DNA of 64,000 nucleotides from Kitasatospora gansuensis (GTDB lineage Bacteria; Actinomycetota; Actinomycetes; Streptomycetales; Streptomycetaceae): the NCBI RefSeq assembly GCF_014203705.1, contig NZ_JACHJR010000001.1:1922001-1986000 (forward strand). Direction: 5' to 3'. Position numbers and translations under genes: made by a program. The notes under the pieces are model-generated. The model saw only the letters and a list, made by a program, of their open reading frames with translations, did not search any database and was not told the origin of the DNA. This document shows positions 49,180-58,523 of the stretch, piece by piece (within the stretch, counting starts at the first letter, position 1; the number at the start of each line of letters is the position of its first letter).

Positions 49180-50313
49180 ATGAGCGAGCGACGACCCGGC
49201 AGCCGCAAGACCCTGCTGGCACTGGCCGCCCTGACCGCCGCGGCAGGCGCCGCCGCGTGGGCGTTCCGTGAGGTACCCGCTTCTTTCGGCCGTCGGCCGG
49301 ACGCGGCCGACCCCCGGGTGCGCAACTCCCCGCAGTTCCGGGACGGAGTCTTCCACAACGCCCCCTCCGAGCTGGCCAGGCCCGCCCCGGAGACGCCGGT
49401 GAACCGGGACACCCTGCGCCGGATGCTGTTCGAGCGCCAGGGCAAGCCGAGCGGCCCGGTGCCGCTGGCCCGGTTCGACGGCGGTGCCCGCCGGCCGGCC
49501 GCCGAGGGGGTGGAGATCACCTGGTTCGGCCACGCCTCGGCGCTGGTCGAGGTGGAGGGCAGCCGGGTGCTGCTCGACCCGGTCTGGAGCGACCGCTGCT
49601 CGCCCTCCGCGCACATCGGCCCGAAGCGGCTGCACCCGGTGCCGGTCGAGCTGGAGGAGCTGCCGCAGGTCGACGCGGTGCTGATCTCACACGACCACTA
49701 CGACCACCTGGACATGGCCACCGTCCAGCGGCTGACGGCCGCTCAGTCCGCCCCGTTCGCGGTGCCGCTGGGCATCGGCGGCCACCTGCGCCGCTGGGGC
49801 GTGCCGGAGCACCGGATCATCGAGCTGGACTGGGACGAGACCTGCACGCTCGGCGACCTGACGCTGACGCTCACCTCCGCGCACCACTTCTCCGGCCGGG
49901 GCACCACCCGCAACACCACGCTCTGGGGTTCCTGGGTGATCGCCGGGCCGAGCCGCAAGGTCTACTACACCGGCGACTCGGGCTACTTCGAGGGCTACGC
50001 GCGGATCGGCGAGCAGCACGGCCCGTTCGACGCCGCGCTGGTCCAGATCGGCGCGTACGACCAGGCCTGGGCGGACATCCACATGACGCCGGAGGACGCC
50101 GTCCGGGCCCATCTGGAGCTGCGGGCCGAGCTGCTGGTGCCCGTGCACTGGTGCACCTTCGACCTGGGCCTGCACCCGTGGGCCGAGCCGATCGAGCGGC
50201 TGCTCGCGGAGGCCAAGCAGCAGGCGGTGCCGATCGCGGTGCCCCGGCCGGGCCAGCGGGTGGACGTGGACAACCCGCCGGAGCTGGACGGCTGGTGGGA
50301 GTCGGTGGCCTGA
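49180..50313 (+). CDS. metallo-beta-lactamase-fold hydrolase (NAPE-PLD/UlaG-like)
   Basis: 377 aa. An N-terminal hydrophobic helix (LLALAALTAAAGAAAWAF, about 12-30) may anchor it to the membrane or act as a signal. The metal motif is SHDHYDHLD (near residue 170). Others are WFGHASALVEVEGSRVLLDPVW, TSAHHFSGRG, YYTGDSGYF and VPVHWCTFDLGLH. Architecture matches N-acyl-phosphatidylethanolamine phospholipase D-like hydrolases. Substrate unknown; a phospholipid is plausible. ATG 49180. Confidence 0.9.
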   Translation: MSERRPGSRKTLLALAALTAAAGAAAWAFREVPASFGRRPDAADPRVRNSPQFRDGVFHNAPSELARPAPETPVNRDTLRRMLFERQGKPSGPVPLARFDGGARRPAAEGVEITWFGHASALVEVEGSRVLLDPVWSDRCSPSAHIGPKRLHPVPVELEELPQVDAVLISHDHYDHLDMATVQRLTAAQSAPFAVPLGIGGHLRRWGVPEHRIIELDWDETCTLGDLTLTLTSAHHFSGRGTTRNTTLWGSWVIAGPSRKVYYTGDSGYFEGYARIGEQHGPFDAALVQIGAYDQAWADIHMTPEDAVRAHLELRAELLVPVHWCTFDLGLHPWAEPIERLLAEAKQQAVPIAVPRPGQRVDVDNPPELDGWWESVA

Positions 50314-50470
50314 ACGACCCTGCACCGCAGGGGCGTTGTCGGAGCAGGTCGGCTCGCCGCGGCAAGCTGATTAATCTGCTGGCCCTGGGTCGCCGGACAG
50401 GCGATGATGCGATGCGGGTGCCCCTGCCCGGGGCGCCCGCCGCCGTTCGTCCCCCGACCCAGGGAGCCCG

Positions 50471-52024
50471 ATGCCCCCGACGCCCAGCACAGGCCGTACC
50501 CAAGGCCGTGCCGTCGATCCGCTGTTCCTCGCGTACCCGCTGCGCACCCTCGCCGACGCCGCCCTGGGCCGGGCGACGCAGTTGGGCGCCGCCCACGCCG
50601 ACTTCCGGCTGGAGCGGGTCCGCAGCGCCGCCTGGCGGCTGCGGGACGCCCGGCCGTCCGGCTCCTCCGACAGCGTCCAGCTGGGCTTCGCGGTCCGGGT
50701 GCTGCTGGACGGCGCCTGGGGCTTCGCGGCCGGCGTGGACCTCACCCCGGAGGCGGCCGTCAAGGTCGCCGAGCAGGCCGTCGCGGTGGCCCGGCTGTCC
50801 GGCGGGATCAGCCGGGCGGCCGGCGGCACCGACCTGGTCGAGCTGGCCGAGGAGCCGGTGCACGCGGACGCCACCTGGGTCTCCTCGTACGAGATCAACC
50901 CGTTCGACGTGCCGGACGCGGAGAAGACCGCGCTGCTGGCCGAGTGGAGCAACCGCCTGCTGGCCGCCGACGGGGTGTCACACGTCAGCGCGAGCCTGCT
51001 GACGGTGCAGGAGAACAAGTTCTACGCGGACACCGCGGGCACCACCACCACCCAGCAGCGGATCCGGCTGCACCCGACCCTGGACGCCACCTCGGTGGAC
51101 GAGCGGACGGGTGCCTTCGACTCGATGCGCACCATCGCCCCGCCGGTCGGCCGCGGCTGGGAGTACCTGCTCGGCACCGGCTGGGACTGGAACGCCGAAC
51201 TCGCCGAGCTGCCCGGCCTGTTGGCCGAGAAGATGAAGGCGCCGAGCGTCCAGGCGGGCCGCTACGACCTGGTGATCGACCCGTCCAACCTCTGGCTGAC
51301 CATCCACGAGTCGATCGGCCACGCCACCGAGCTGGACCGCGCGCTCGGCTACGAGGCCGCGTACGCGGGCACCTCGTTCGCCACCTTCGACAAGCTCGGC
51401 TCGCTCAAGTACGGCTCCGAGCTGATGCACGTCACCGGCGACCGCACCGCCGAGCACGGCCTGTCCACCATCGGCTACGACGACGAGGGCGTGGCCACCC
51501 AGAGCTGGGACCTGGTCAAGGACGGTGTCCTGACGGGCTACCAGCTCGACCGGGCGATGGCCAGGCTGAAGGGCCTGGGCCGCTCCAACGGCTGCGCGTA
51601 CGCGGACTCCCCCGGGCACGTCCCGGTGCAGCGGATGGCCAACGTCTCGCTCCAGCCGGCCGCCGACGGGCCGAGCACCGAGGGCCTGTTCGCCCAGGTG
51701 GAGAACGGCCTGTACATCGTCGGCGACCGCTCCTGGTCGATCGACATGCAGCGGTACAACTTCCAGTTCACCGGCCAGCGCGCCTACGCCATCAAGAACG
51801 GGCAACTGGCGGGCCAGGTCAAGGACTTCGCCTACCAGGCCACCACCACCGACTTCTGGGGCTCGATGAGCGCCGTCGGCGGCCCCGAGACCTATGTGCT
51901 CGGCGGTGCCTTCAACTGCGGAAAGGCCCAGCCGGGCCAGGTCGCGGCGGTCAGCCACGGTTGCCCGTCCGCGCTGTTCCGCGACGTCAACGTGCTCAAC
52001 ACGCAGCAGGAGGCGGGTCACTGA
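50471..52024 (+). CDS. tldD: metalloprotease TldD
   Basis: 517 aa. The catalytic subunit of TldD/TldE, which degrades unfolded or leader peptides. The zinc motif is TIHESIGHATELDRA (near residue 278), with a third ligand probably the Cys in LGGAFNCGKAQPGQ. The family ends with RDVNVLNTQQEAGH. ATG 50471. It overlaps tldE by 1 bp (TGATG). Streptomycetes lack a gyrase-poison peptide here, so the substrate is unknown. Confidence 0.95.
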   Translation: MPPTPSTGRTQGRAVDPLFLAYPLRTLADAALGRATQLGAAHADFRLERVRSAAWRLRDARPSGSSDSVQLGFAVRVLLDGAWGFAAGVDLTPEAAVKVAEQAVAVARLSGGISRAAGGTDLVELAEEPVHADATWVSSYEINPFDVPDAEKTALLAEWSNRLLAADGVSHVSASLLTVQENKFYADTAGTTTTQQRIRLHPTLDATSVDERTGAFDSMRTIAPPVGRGWEYLLGTGWDWNAELAELPGLLAEKMKAPSVQAGRYDLVIDPSNLWLTIHESIGHATELDRALGYEAAYAGTSFATFDKLGSLKYGSELMHVTGDRTAEHGLSTIGYDDEGVATQSWDLVKDGVLTGYQLDRAMARLKGLGRSNGCAYADSPGHVPVQRMANVSLQPAADGPSTEGLFAQVENGLYIVGDRSWSIDMQRYNFQFTGQRAYAIKNGQLAGQVKDFAYQATTTDFWGSMSAVGGPETYVLGGAFNCGKAQPGQVAAVSHGCPSALFRDVNVLNTQQEAGH

Positions 52025-53421
52025 TGCCCTACATCCACCCGCACGAGCTGGTCGAGCGCGCCCTCGAACTCTCCCGGGCCGACGGCTGCGTGGTGATCGC
52101 CGACGAGGAGTCCACCGCCAACCTGCGCTGGGCCGGCAACGCGCTGACCACCAACGGCGTCACCCGGGGCCGCCGGCTCACCGTGATCGCCACCGTCGCC
52201 GGCGCCGAGGGCACCGCCTCCGGCGTGGTCGCCCGCGAGGCCGTCACCCTGGACGAGGTCGAGAGCCTGGTCCGGGCCGCCGAGGCCGCTGCCCGCGACG
52301 CGGGGCCGGCCGAGGACGCCCAGCCGCTGGTCGAGACCCGGCCCTCCTCACCGGACTTCACCGCGCCGCCGGCCGAGACCTCGATCGAGGTCTTCGCGGA
52401 GTTCGCCCCGGCGCTCGGCGAGGCCTTCGCCCGGGCCCGCCGGGACGGCCAGCTGCTGTACGGCTTCGCCCGGCACGAGCTGACCAGCAGTTACCTGGGC
52501 ACCTCCACCGGCCTGCGGCTGCGGCACGACCAGCCGACCGGCACGGTCGAGCTGAACGCCAAGACCGGCGACCTGTCCGGCTCCGCCTGGGCCGGCGCCG
52601 CCACCCAGGACTTCACCGACGTGGACGTGGCCGCGCTGCACGCCGAGGTCACCAAGCGGCTGGCCTGGGGCGCCAAGAAGATCGACCTGCCGGCCGGCCG
52701 GTACGAGACGCTGCTGCCCCCCACCGCGGTCGCCGACCTGATGGTCTACCTGAGCTGGTCCTCGGGCGGCCGGGACGCCACCGAAGGCCGTACGGTCTTC
52801 TCCAAGCCCAACGGCGAGACCAGGATCGGCGAGCGGCTCAGCCCGCTGCCGCTCACCCTGCGCTCCGACCCGGCCCAGCCGGGCCTGGAGGCCGCGCCGT
52901 TCGTGCTGACCCGCGCCTCCGGCGAGGACAGCTCGGCCTTCGACAACGGCCTGCCGCTGACCGCCACCGACTGGATCAAGGACGGTGAGCTGGCCAACCT
53001 GCTGACCACCCGTCACTCCAGCGGCCTGACCGGCCTGCCGCTCACCCCGCCGATCGACAACCTGGTGCTGACCGTCGACGACCAGGCGGGCGCGCCCACC
53101 CTGGACGAGATGATCGCCCGCACCGAGCGCGGCCTGCTGCTCACCTGCCTCTGGTACATCCGCGAGGTGGACCCGGCGACCCTGCTGCTCACCGGCCTGA
53201 CCCGGGACGGCGTCTACCTGGTCGAGAACGGCGAGGTGGTCGGCCAGGTGAACAACTTCCGCTTCAACGAGTCCCCGGTGGACCTGCTGAACCGGATCAC
53301 CGAGGTCGGGAAGACCGAGCCCTGCCTGCCCCGCGAGTGGGGCGACTGGTTCACCCGCACCCAGATGCCGCCGGTCCGGGTGGCCGACTTCAACATGAGC
53401 TCGGTCAGCCAGGCGTCATGA
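52024..53421 (+). CDS. tldE: TldE/PmbA metalloprotease partner subunit
   Basis: 465 aa. Non-catalytic partner of TldD: it lacks HExxxH but has the shared fold (YETLLPPTAVADLMVYLSWS; ASGEDSSAFDNGLPLTATDW). It forms a heterodimer with TldD. ATG 52024 overlaps the tldD stop by 1 bp. The end overlaps the kptA start by 4 bp (ATGA). Cytoplasmic. Confidence 0.93.
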   Translation: MPYIHPHELVERALELSRADGCVVIADEESTANLRWAGNALTTNGVTRGRRLTVIATVAGAEGTASGVVAREAVTLDEVESLVRAAEAAARDAGPAEDAQPLVETRPSSPDFTAPPAETSIEVFAEFAPALGEAFARARRDGQLLYGFARHELTSSYLGTSTGLRLRHDQPTGTVELNAKTGDLSGSAWAGAATQDFTDVDVAALHAEVTKRLAWGAKKIDLPAGRYETLLPPTAVADLMVYLSWSSGGRDATEGRTVFSKPNGETRIGERLSPLPLTLRSDPAQPGLEAAPFVLTRASGEDSSAFDNGLPLTATDWIKDGELANLLTTRHSSGLTGLPLTPPIDNLVLTVDDQAGAPTLDEMIARTERGLLLTCLWYIREVDPATLLLTGLTRDGVYLVENGEVVGQVNNFRFNESPVDLLNRITEVGKTEPCLPREWGDWFTRTQMPPVRVADFNMSSVSQAS

Positions 53422-53972
53422 CCCTGGACGCGAAGCGGACCGTACGGGTCTCCAAGACGCTCTCCCGGGTGCTCCGGCACGACCCGGCCTCGGTCGGCGT
53501 CACGCTGGACGAGGCCGGCTGGGTCGCGGTCGACACCCTGCTCGCCGCGCTGGCGCGGCACGGCACCCGGATCAGCCGGGCCGAGCTCGACCACGTGGTG
53601 GAGACCAACAACAAGCGCCGCTTCGCGTACTCGGAGGACGGCTCGGCGATCCGGGCCAGCCAGGGCCACTCGGTGGCGGTCGACCTCGGTCTGGCCGCCA
53701 CCGTGCCGCCCCCGGCGCTCTACCACGGCACCACCGGACGGAACCTGGACGCCATTTACCGCGAGGGCCTGCGACCGATGGCCCGTCAGGACGTCCACCT
53801 GTCCGCGGACACCGAGACGGCCGTGCGGGTGGGTTCCCGACACGGCCGTCCGGTACTGCTGCTGGTCGACGCCGCGGCGATGGCGGCGGCGGGCCACGAG
53901 TTCCGGGTCAGTGCCAACGGCGTGTGGCTGACCGACCGGGTCCCCGCGGAGTTCCTAAGCCTGCTTGCGTGA
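53418..53972 (+). CDS. kptA: RNA 2'-phosphotransferase Tpt1/KptA
   Basis: 184 aa. Tpt1/KptA transfers a 2'-phosphate from RNA to NAD, giving ADP-ribose 1'',2''-cyclic phosphate; in eukaryotes it completes tRNA splicing. The N-terminal winged helix is VSKTLSRVLRHDPASVGVTLDEAG. The NAD site has LYHGTTGRNLDAIYREG, HLSAD and FRVSANGVWLTD, so the catalytic Arg-His-Arg-type residues appear present. ATG 53418 overlaps the tldE stop (ATGA). The bacterial role is not established. It overlaps the convergent GlsB gene by 18 bp. Confidence 0.92.
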   Translation: MTLDAKRTVRVSKTLSRVLRHDPASVGVTLDEAGWVAVDTLLAALARHGTRISRAELDHVVETNNKRRFAYSEDGSAIRASQGHSVAVDLGLAATVPPPALYHGTTGRNLDAIYREGLRPMARQDVHLSADTETAVRVGSRHGRPVLLLVDAAAMAAAGHEFRVSANGVWLTDRVPAEFLSLLA

Positions 53973-54221
53973 TCCCCAGACCGGGGTGACCACCACGATC
54001 AGCAGCACGGCGGCACCGAGCTGGAAGGCATGCCGCCACCAGTCGAACCCCCGGGTGTCGGCCACTCCGAAGAGGTGGGCGACCAGGTTGCCCAGCAGTG
54101 CCCCGGCCATGCCGAGCACCATGGTCAGCCAGATCGGGATGTCCTGCTTGCCGGGGATCACCAGCCGGGCGATGCCGCCCAGAATCAGACCCTCGATCAG
54201 CGCCGAGATGATCGACCACAT
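53955..54221 (-). CDS. GlsB/YeaQ/YmgE-family small membrane protein
   Basis: 88 aa with three membrane segments (IISALIEGLILGGIARLVI; IWLTMVLGMAGALLGNLVA; AFQLGAAVLLIVVVTPV). Matches the transglycosylase-associated protein family by its GGIARLVIPGKQ and GMAGALLGN motifs. Function unknown. Stress-linked in E. coli. ATG 54221, with GGGAG about 5 nt upstream. The 3' end overlaps kptA by 18 bp, tail to tail. Confidence 0.88.
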   Translation of the reverse strand: MWSIISALIEGLILGGIARLVIPGKQDIPIWLTMVLGMAGALLGNLVAHLFGVADTRGFDWWRHAFQLGAAVLLIVVVTPVWGSRKQA

Positions 54222-54405
54222 GTCAGCTCCCGGGAGCGCGGCCCGCCGACGGTCGGCGGTGCTGCCCTTCTGGACCACAGTTTTTGCCCCACCCGGCCCA
54301 TCCGCACCTCGGGTGGGCCGTTTCGTGCCCCCACCCTCCTCCACCCGTGTGAACCAGGCGTACGGTGAGGAAGCCGTACCGGGTGCTGACAAGGGTGGTA
54401 GAGGC

Positions 54406-54735
54406 ATGGGCAAGCGGGGCGAGGTCTTCCGGATCACCGGAGCGCGGAGCAGTCTCTCCGAGGATGTCCGGGGGCGCCAGCGGCGCTACGTGATCTCGAT
54501 GCTGGTACGCACCCTGTGCGTGCTGCTCGCGGTGGTGCTGTGGGACGTCCAGCGGTACCTCGCGTTCGCCGCGCTCGCGGGCGGGGTGCTGCTCCCCTAC
54601 TTCGCGGTGCTGATCGCCAACGCCGGCCGGGAGCGGGCGCCGGGCCTGCCGAGCACCTTCGCCGTCCCCGCCGACACCCCGCTGATGCTCGGCCCGGGCG
54701 GCACGGGCGGTGGCGGCGACCGGGGCGCGGCCTGA
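54406..54735 (+). CDS. DUF3099 membrane protein
   Basis: 109 aa with two membrane segments (MLVRTLCVLLAVVLWDVQRY; LAFAALAGGVLLPYFAVLIA). The N-terminus FRITGARSSLSEDVRGRQRRY matches DUF3099. Function unknown. ATG 54406, with AGAGG just upstream. Divergent from the GlsB gene. Confidence 0.85.
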   Translation: MGKRGEVFRITGARSSLSEDVRGRQRRYVISMLVRTLCVLLAVVLWDVQRYLAFAALAGGVLLPYFAVLIANAGRERAPGLPSTFAVPADTPLMLGPGGTGGGGDRGAA

Positions 54736-55006
54736 GGTTGCCGCCCGATTTGCCGCCCTATCAAGCGATTTGACCGACAGAAAGCTCAGAACAAGCTCAG
54801 ATTAATCTTGGCAGGGCTAGGCACACGGGCTGTTCGGCGTGACATACTGCGTACGCGCTCCGCATCCCCCGTCGGAGCGACAGACCGACGCCGGGCGGCT
54901 CCCCCCGTGGCTGCCCGGCGTCGTCATGCCCCGTTCCGGATCATGATCCCGGCGGGTGCGAGACTGGCGGTGCACACTCCCGCCCACGGCTCCAGGACGG
55001 CACACC
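54736..55006. other. intergenic region
   Basis: 271 bp between two genes on the plus strand. AT-rich at its start (AAGCTCAGATTAATC). I see no hairpin strong enough to call as a terminator and no small gene. Confidence 0.4.
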
Positions 55007-55252
55007 ATGGACACCCCCGCGCTCAGCCTCTTCGGCGGCCCGACCGGACCCGAAGGCCCCCCGGTCTGCTCCGGCAAGGGCTGCCGCAAGCCCGCCGAGT
55101 GGGTGCTGGTGTGGAACAACCCGAAGCTGCACACCCCGGACCGCCGGAAGACCTGGCTGGCCTGCGAGGAGCACCGCGAGCACCTGTCGCAGTTCCTGGG
55201 CGTGCGTGGCTTCCTCAAGGAGACGGTGACACTCACCGACTTCACCGGCTGA
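55007..55252 (+). CDS. small Cys/His conserved protein (putative zinc-binding)
   Basis: 81 aa. PVCSGKGCRKPAEWVLVWNNP and TWLACEEHREHLSQFL suggest a zinc site (CxxxxC, later CxxH). In streptomycetes this short family is often labelled acetone carboxylase, which is not supported by the sequence. Function unknown. ATG 55007. It ends 7 bp from the convergent moaA. Confidence 0.8.
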   Translation: MDTPALSLFGGPTGPEGPPVCSGKGCRKPAEWVLVWNNPKLHTPDRRKTWLACEEHREHLSQFLGVRGFLKETVTLTDFTG

Positions 55253-55259
55253 CCGGTCG

Positions 55260-56249
55260 TCAGCCGCCGATCGCCGACATCGGGCGCTCGGGCTGCAGGA
55301 ACTCCGGGTTGTCGATGCCCGCGCCCGCCTTCTTGCCCCACATCGCGGCCCGCCAGAGCGCACCGATCTCGGCGTCGCTGCCGCCCTCGCGCAGGGCGGT
55401 CCGCAGATCGGTCTCCCCGGTCGCGAACAGGCAGTTGCGGACCTGGCCGTCGGCGGTCAGCCTGGTCCGGTCGCAGGCCCGGCAGAACGGCCTGGTGACC
55501 GAGGCGATCACGCCCACGCTCGCCGGGCCACCGTCCACCAGCCAGCGCTCGGCCGGCGCCGCGCCGCGGGCCGCGGACGGCTCGGGGGTGAGCGCGAAGC
55601 GGGCGTGCAACCGGTCCAGGATCTCCTCGGCGGTGATCATCTGCGAGCGGTCCCAGCCGTGCTGGGCGTCCAGCGGCATCTGCTCGATGAACCGCAGCTG
55701 GTAGCCGTGCTCCAGGCACCACTCCAGCAGGTCGGCCGCCTCGTGGTCGTTGACCCCGCGCATCAGCACCGCGTTCAGCTTCACCGGGGTCAGCCCGGCG
55801 GCCTCGGCGGCGGCCAGCCCGGCCAGCACGTCCTGGTGGCGGTGACGGCGGGTCAGGGTGAAGAAGACGTCCGGGTCCAGGGTGTCCAGCGAGACGTTCA
55901 CCCGGTCCAGGCCGGCCGCCTTCAGCGCGGCCGCGGTCCGGGCCAGGCCGATGCCGTTGCTGGTCAGCGAGAGCTCGGGGCGCGGCGTCAGCTCGGCGCA
56001 GGCGGCCACGATCGACACCAGGCCGGGCCGCAGCAGCGGCTCACCGCCGGTGAACCGGACCTCGGTGACGCCCAGGTCGGTGACCGCGATCGAGACCAGC
56101 CGGACGATCTCCTCGTCGGTGAGCAGCTCGCTCTTGCCGAGCCACTGGAGACCCTCCTCGGGCATGCAGTACGTGCAGCGCAGGTTGCACTTGTCGGTCA
56201 GGGAGACCCGGAGATCGACGGCCTGTCGGCCGAAGGTGTCGAGAAGCAC
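55260..56249 (-). CDS. moaA: GTP 3',8-cyclase MoaA
   Basis: 329 aa from GTG 56249. The radical-SAM enzyme converts GTP to 3',8-cyclo-GTP in molybdenum cofactor synthesis. The N-terminal cluster is CNLRCTYC, followed by RFTGGEPLLR. The C-terminal cluster Cys are in CRACDRTRL and RNC. The double-glycine end (SAIGG) needed for activity is present. No other moa or mod gene is in the window, so the pathway is dispersed. Confidence 0.95.
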   Translation of the reverse strand: MLLDTFGRQAVDLRVSLTDKCNLRCTYCMPEEGLQWLGKSELLTDEEIVRLVSIAVTDLGVTEVRFTGGEPLLRPGLVSIVAACAELTPRPELSLTSNGIGLARTAAALKAAGLDRVNVSLDTLDPDVFFTLTRRHRHQDVLAGLAAAEAAGLTPVKLNAVLMRGVNDHEAADLLEWCLEHGYQLRFIEQMPLDAQHGWDRSQMITAEEILDRLHARFALTPEPSAARGAAPAERWLVDGGPASVGVIASVTRPFCRACDRTRLTADGQVRNCLFATGETDLRTALREGGSDAEIGALWRAAMWGKKAGAGIDNPEFLQPERPMSAIGG

Positions 56250-56276
56250 GGTGTCGGCCCCCTTCCCATGGAACGC

Positions 56277-56315
56277 AGCTGGCCCGGCCACCGATGGCGG
56301 TGGGCCGGGCCAGCT
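56277..56315 (-). terminator. terminator hairpin between actP and moaA
   Basis: 13-bp perfect stem AGCTGGCCCGGCC with its complement around a 13-nt loop. It lies about 50 bp past the actP stop and ends 27 bp before the moaA start. Confidence 0.75.
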
Positions 56316-56363
56316 TAACTCCGTAGCCCGCCGGGGCAGGAGTGGCATCCGTCTGGCGGGACG

Positions 56364-57992
56364 TCAGTGCGCTCCGAGACCGGTCAGCGAGCGGACCTCC
56401 AGCTCGGCGGCCTTGGCCGGATCGGCCTTCTCCTTGGCCAGCAGGGTGCCCAGCCAGCCGGCCAGGAAGCCGACCGGGATGGAGACCAGACCGGGGTTCT
56501 CCAGCGGGAACCAGTGGAAGTCGCTGTGCGGGAACAGCGACTTCTCGGTGCCGGAGACAACGGTGGAGAAGAACACCAGGGTGACCGAGCTGATCAGGCC
56601 GGCGTAGACCGAGCTGACCGCGCCGGCGGTGTTGAAGCGCTTCCAGAACAGCGAGTAGAGCAGCGTCGGCAGGTTGGCCGAAGCGGCCACCGCGAAGGCC
56701 AGGGCCACCAGCGCGGCGGTGTTCAGCTTCTCGGCGAACAGGCTGAGCACGATCGCGACCGCGCCGATCCCGATCGCGGCCAGCTTGGCCGAGCGGACCT
56801 CCTCCTTCTCGCCGGCCTTGCCGCGCCGGATCACGTTGGCGTACAGGTCATGGGCGAACGAGGCCGAGGAGGCCAGGGTCAGCCCGGCGACCACGGCCAG
56901 GATGGTGGCGAAGGCGACGGCCGAGATGACCGCCAGCAGGACCGCGCCGCCGGTGGTGCCGGCGCCGCCGCCGAGGTGCTCGGCCAGCAGCGGGGCGGCG
57001 GTGTTGCCCGCCGCGTTGGAGGCCTTGATGGTCTTCGGGCCGACCAGCGCGGCCGCGCCGAAGCCGAGCGCCAGGGTCATCAGGTAGAAGCCGCCGATGA
57101 TGCCGATCGCCCACAGCACCGACTTCCGGGCCGCCTTGGCGGTGGGCACGGTGTAGAAGCGGACCAGGATGTGCGGCAGCCCCGCGGTGCCGAGCACCAG
57201 GGCCAGGCCGAGGCTGATGAAGTCCAGCTTGCTGGTCCCGGTCGCGCCGTACTTGAGGCCGGGCTCCAGGAAGGCCGAGCCCTTGGCGGAGGCGTCGGCG
57301 GCGGCGCCGAGCAGGGCGGAGACGTTGAAGTTGTACTTGGCCAGCACCAGCACGGTCATCAGCGCGGTGCCCGCGATCAGTAGCACCGCCTTGACGATCT
57401 GCACCCAGGTGGTGCCCTTCATACCGCCGATCGCCACGTAGATCACCATCAGCGCGCCGACCGCGACGATGGTCCAGCGCTTGGCGCCGTCACCGCTCAC
57501 CCCGAGCAGCAGCGCGACCAGCGAGCCCGCGCCGACCATCTGGGCCAGCAGGTAGAAGATCGAGACCACGATGGTGGAGATGCCCGCCGCGGTGCGCACC
57601 GGGCGCTGGCGCATCCGGAAGGCCAGCACGTCGGCCATCGTGTAGCGGCCGGAGTTGCGCAGCGGTTCGGCCACCAGCAGCAGCGCGACCAGCCAGGCGA
57701 CCAGGAAGCCGATCGAGTAGAGGAAGCCGTCGTAGCCGAACAGCGCGATCGCCCCGGCGATGCCGAGGAACGAGGCGGCCGACATGTAGTCGCCGGAGAT
57801 CGCCAGGCCGTTCTGGAAGCCGGTGAAGCCGCGCCCGCCGGCGTAGAAGTCGGAGGCGTCCTTGGTCTGCCGCCCGGCCCAGATGGTGATGCCCAGGGTG
57901 GCGAGCACGAAGAGGCCGAACAGCGTCATGGTGAGACCGCGGTGTTCGGTCGCGGCGGTGGCCAGGCTCGTGGTGGCCAGGTTGCCGGTCAT
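56364..57992 (-). CDS. actP: sodium/acetate symporter (ActP-like, SSS family)
   Basis: 542 aa, about 13 membrane segments. Sodium:solute symporter family, acetate-type: SDFYAGGRGFTGFQNGLAIS, SGDYMSAASFLG and GLTLASSASFAHDLYANV are typical of ActP. It takes up acetate or a related short monocarboxylate. ATG 57992 overlaps the DUF485 stop by 4 bp (ATGA). Substrate is inferred from the family. Confidence 0.92.
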   Translation of the reverse strand: MTGNLATTSLATAATEHRGLTMTLFGLFVLATLGITIWAGRQTKDASDFYAGGRGFTGFQNGLAISGDYMSAASFLGIAGAIALFGYDGFLYSIGFLVAWLVALLLVAEPLRNSGRYTMADVLAFRMRQRPVRTAAGISTIVVSIFYLLAQMVGAGSLVALLLGVSGDGAKRWTIVAVGALMVIYVAIGGMKGTTWVQIVKAVLLIAGTALMTVLVLAKYNFNVSALLGAAADASAKGSAFLEPGLKYGATGTSKLDFISLGLALVLGTAGLPHILVRFYTVPTAKAARKSVLWAIGIIGGFYLMTLALGFGAAALVGPKTIKASNAAGNTAAPLLAEHLGGGAGTTGGAVLLAVISAVAFATILAVVAGLTLASSASFAHDLYANVIRRGKAGEKEEVRSAKLAAIGIGAVAIVLSLFAEKLNTAALVALAFAVAASANLPTLLYSLFWKRFNTAGAVSSVYAGLISSVTLVFFSTVVSGTEKSLFPHSDFHWFPLENPGLVSIPVGFLAGWLGTLLAKEKADPAKAAELEVRSLTGLGAH

Positions 57993-58342
57993 TCGCCCGC
58001 CTCCCGGGGGTTGATCACGGTGGCCCGCTCGCGGATCGCGGTGGCGGGCGGGTCGAGGCGGCGGTCGGCGAAGCGCGCGTACCAGGCGGCGATCGCGAAG
58101 GTGCTGGCGAACTGCAGCAGTCCGAGCAGCAGCGCCATGTTGATGTGCCCGAACAGCTTGATCCCCATGAAGGCGGGGGCGTAGCTGGAGAGCAGCACGT
58201 ACAGCAGGTACCAGAGCAGGAAGCCCGCGGTCACCGGGAAGACGAACCCCCGGAAGGTCTTCCGCAGGGCGATGAACTCGGCGCTCTCCTCGATCAGTTG
58301 GACGTGCGTCGAGGCACTCTCGGCGGTGGGTGGGCTATCCAT
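57989..58342 (-). CDS. DUF485 membrane protein (ActP partner, YjcH-like)
   Basis: 117 aa from ATG 58342, with AGGAGAC about 6 nt upstream. Two membrane segments (FVFPVTAGFLLWYLLYVLLS; HINMALLLGLLQFASTFAIA). DUF485 genes routinely precede actP in the yjcH-actP arrangement; here they overlap by 4 bp. Presumably an accessory subunit of the symporter. Confidence 0.92.
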   Translation of the reverse strand: MDSPPTAESASTHVQLIEESAEFIALRKTFRGFVFPVTAGFLLWYLLYVLLSSYAPAFMGIKLFGHINMALLLGLLQFASTFAIAAWYARFADRRLDPPATAIRERATVINPREAGE

Positions 58343-58481
58343 TCGGCGTCTCCTGTGTTCGGGCTGCACTGGGGGAAACGAATGGGACGTGAGGGGCGTC
58401 ACAGTCGCGGGATCGGCTGCATGTTAGGGCCTACGAACGACCCGCGACAGGCCCCGTACCGACTTTGACCAGAAAACGCCA

Positions 58482-58512
58482 AATGGCGGCACCGCCGTGC
58501 GGTGCCGCCATT
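58482..58512 (-). terminator. terminator after the alcohol dehydrogenase gene
   Basis: 14-bp perfect stem AATGGCGGCACCGC with GCGGTGCCGCCATT around CGT, 11 bp past the stop. Confidence 0.8.
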
Positions 58513-58523
58513 CTGAGCAAGCG

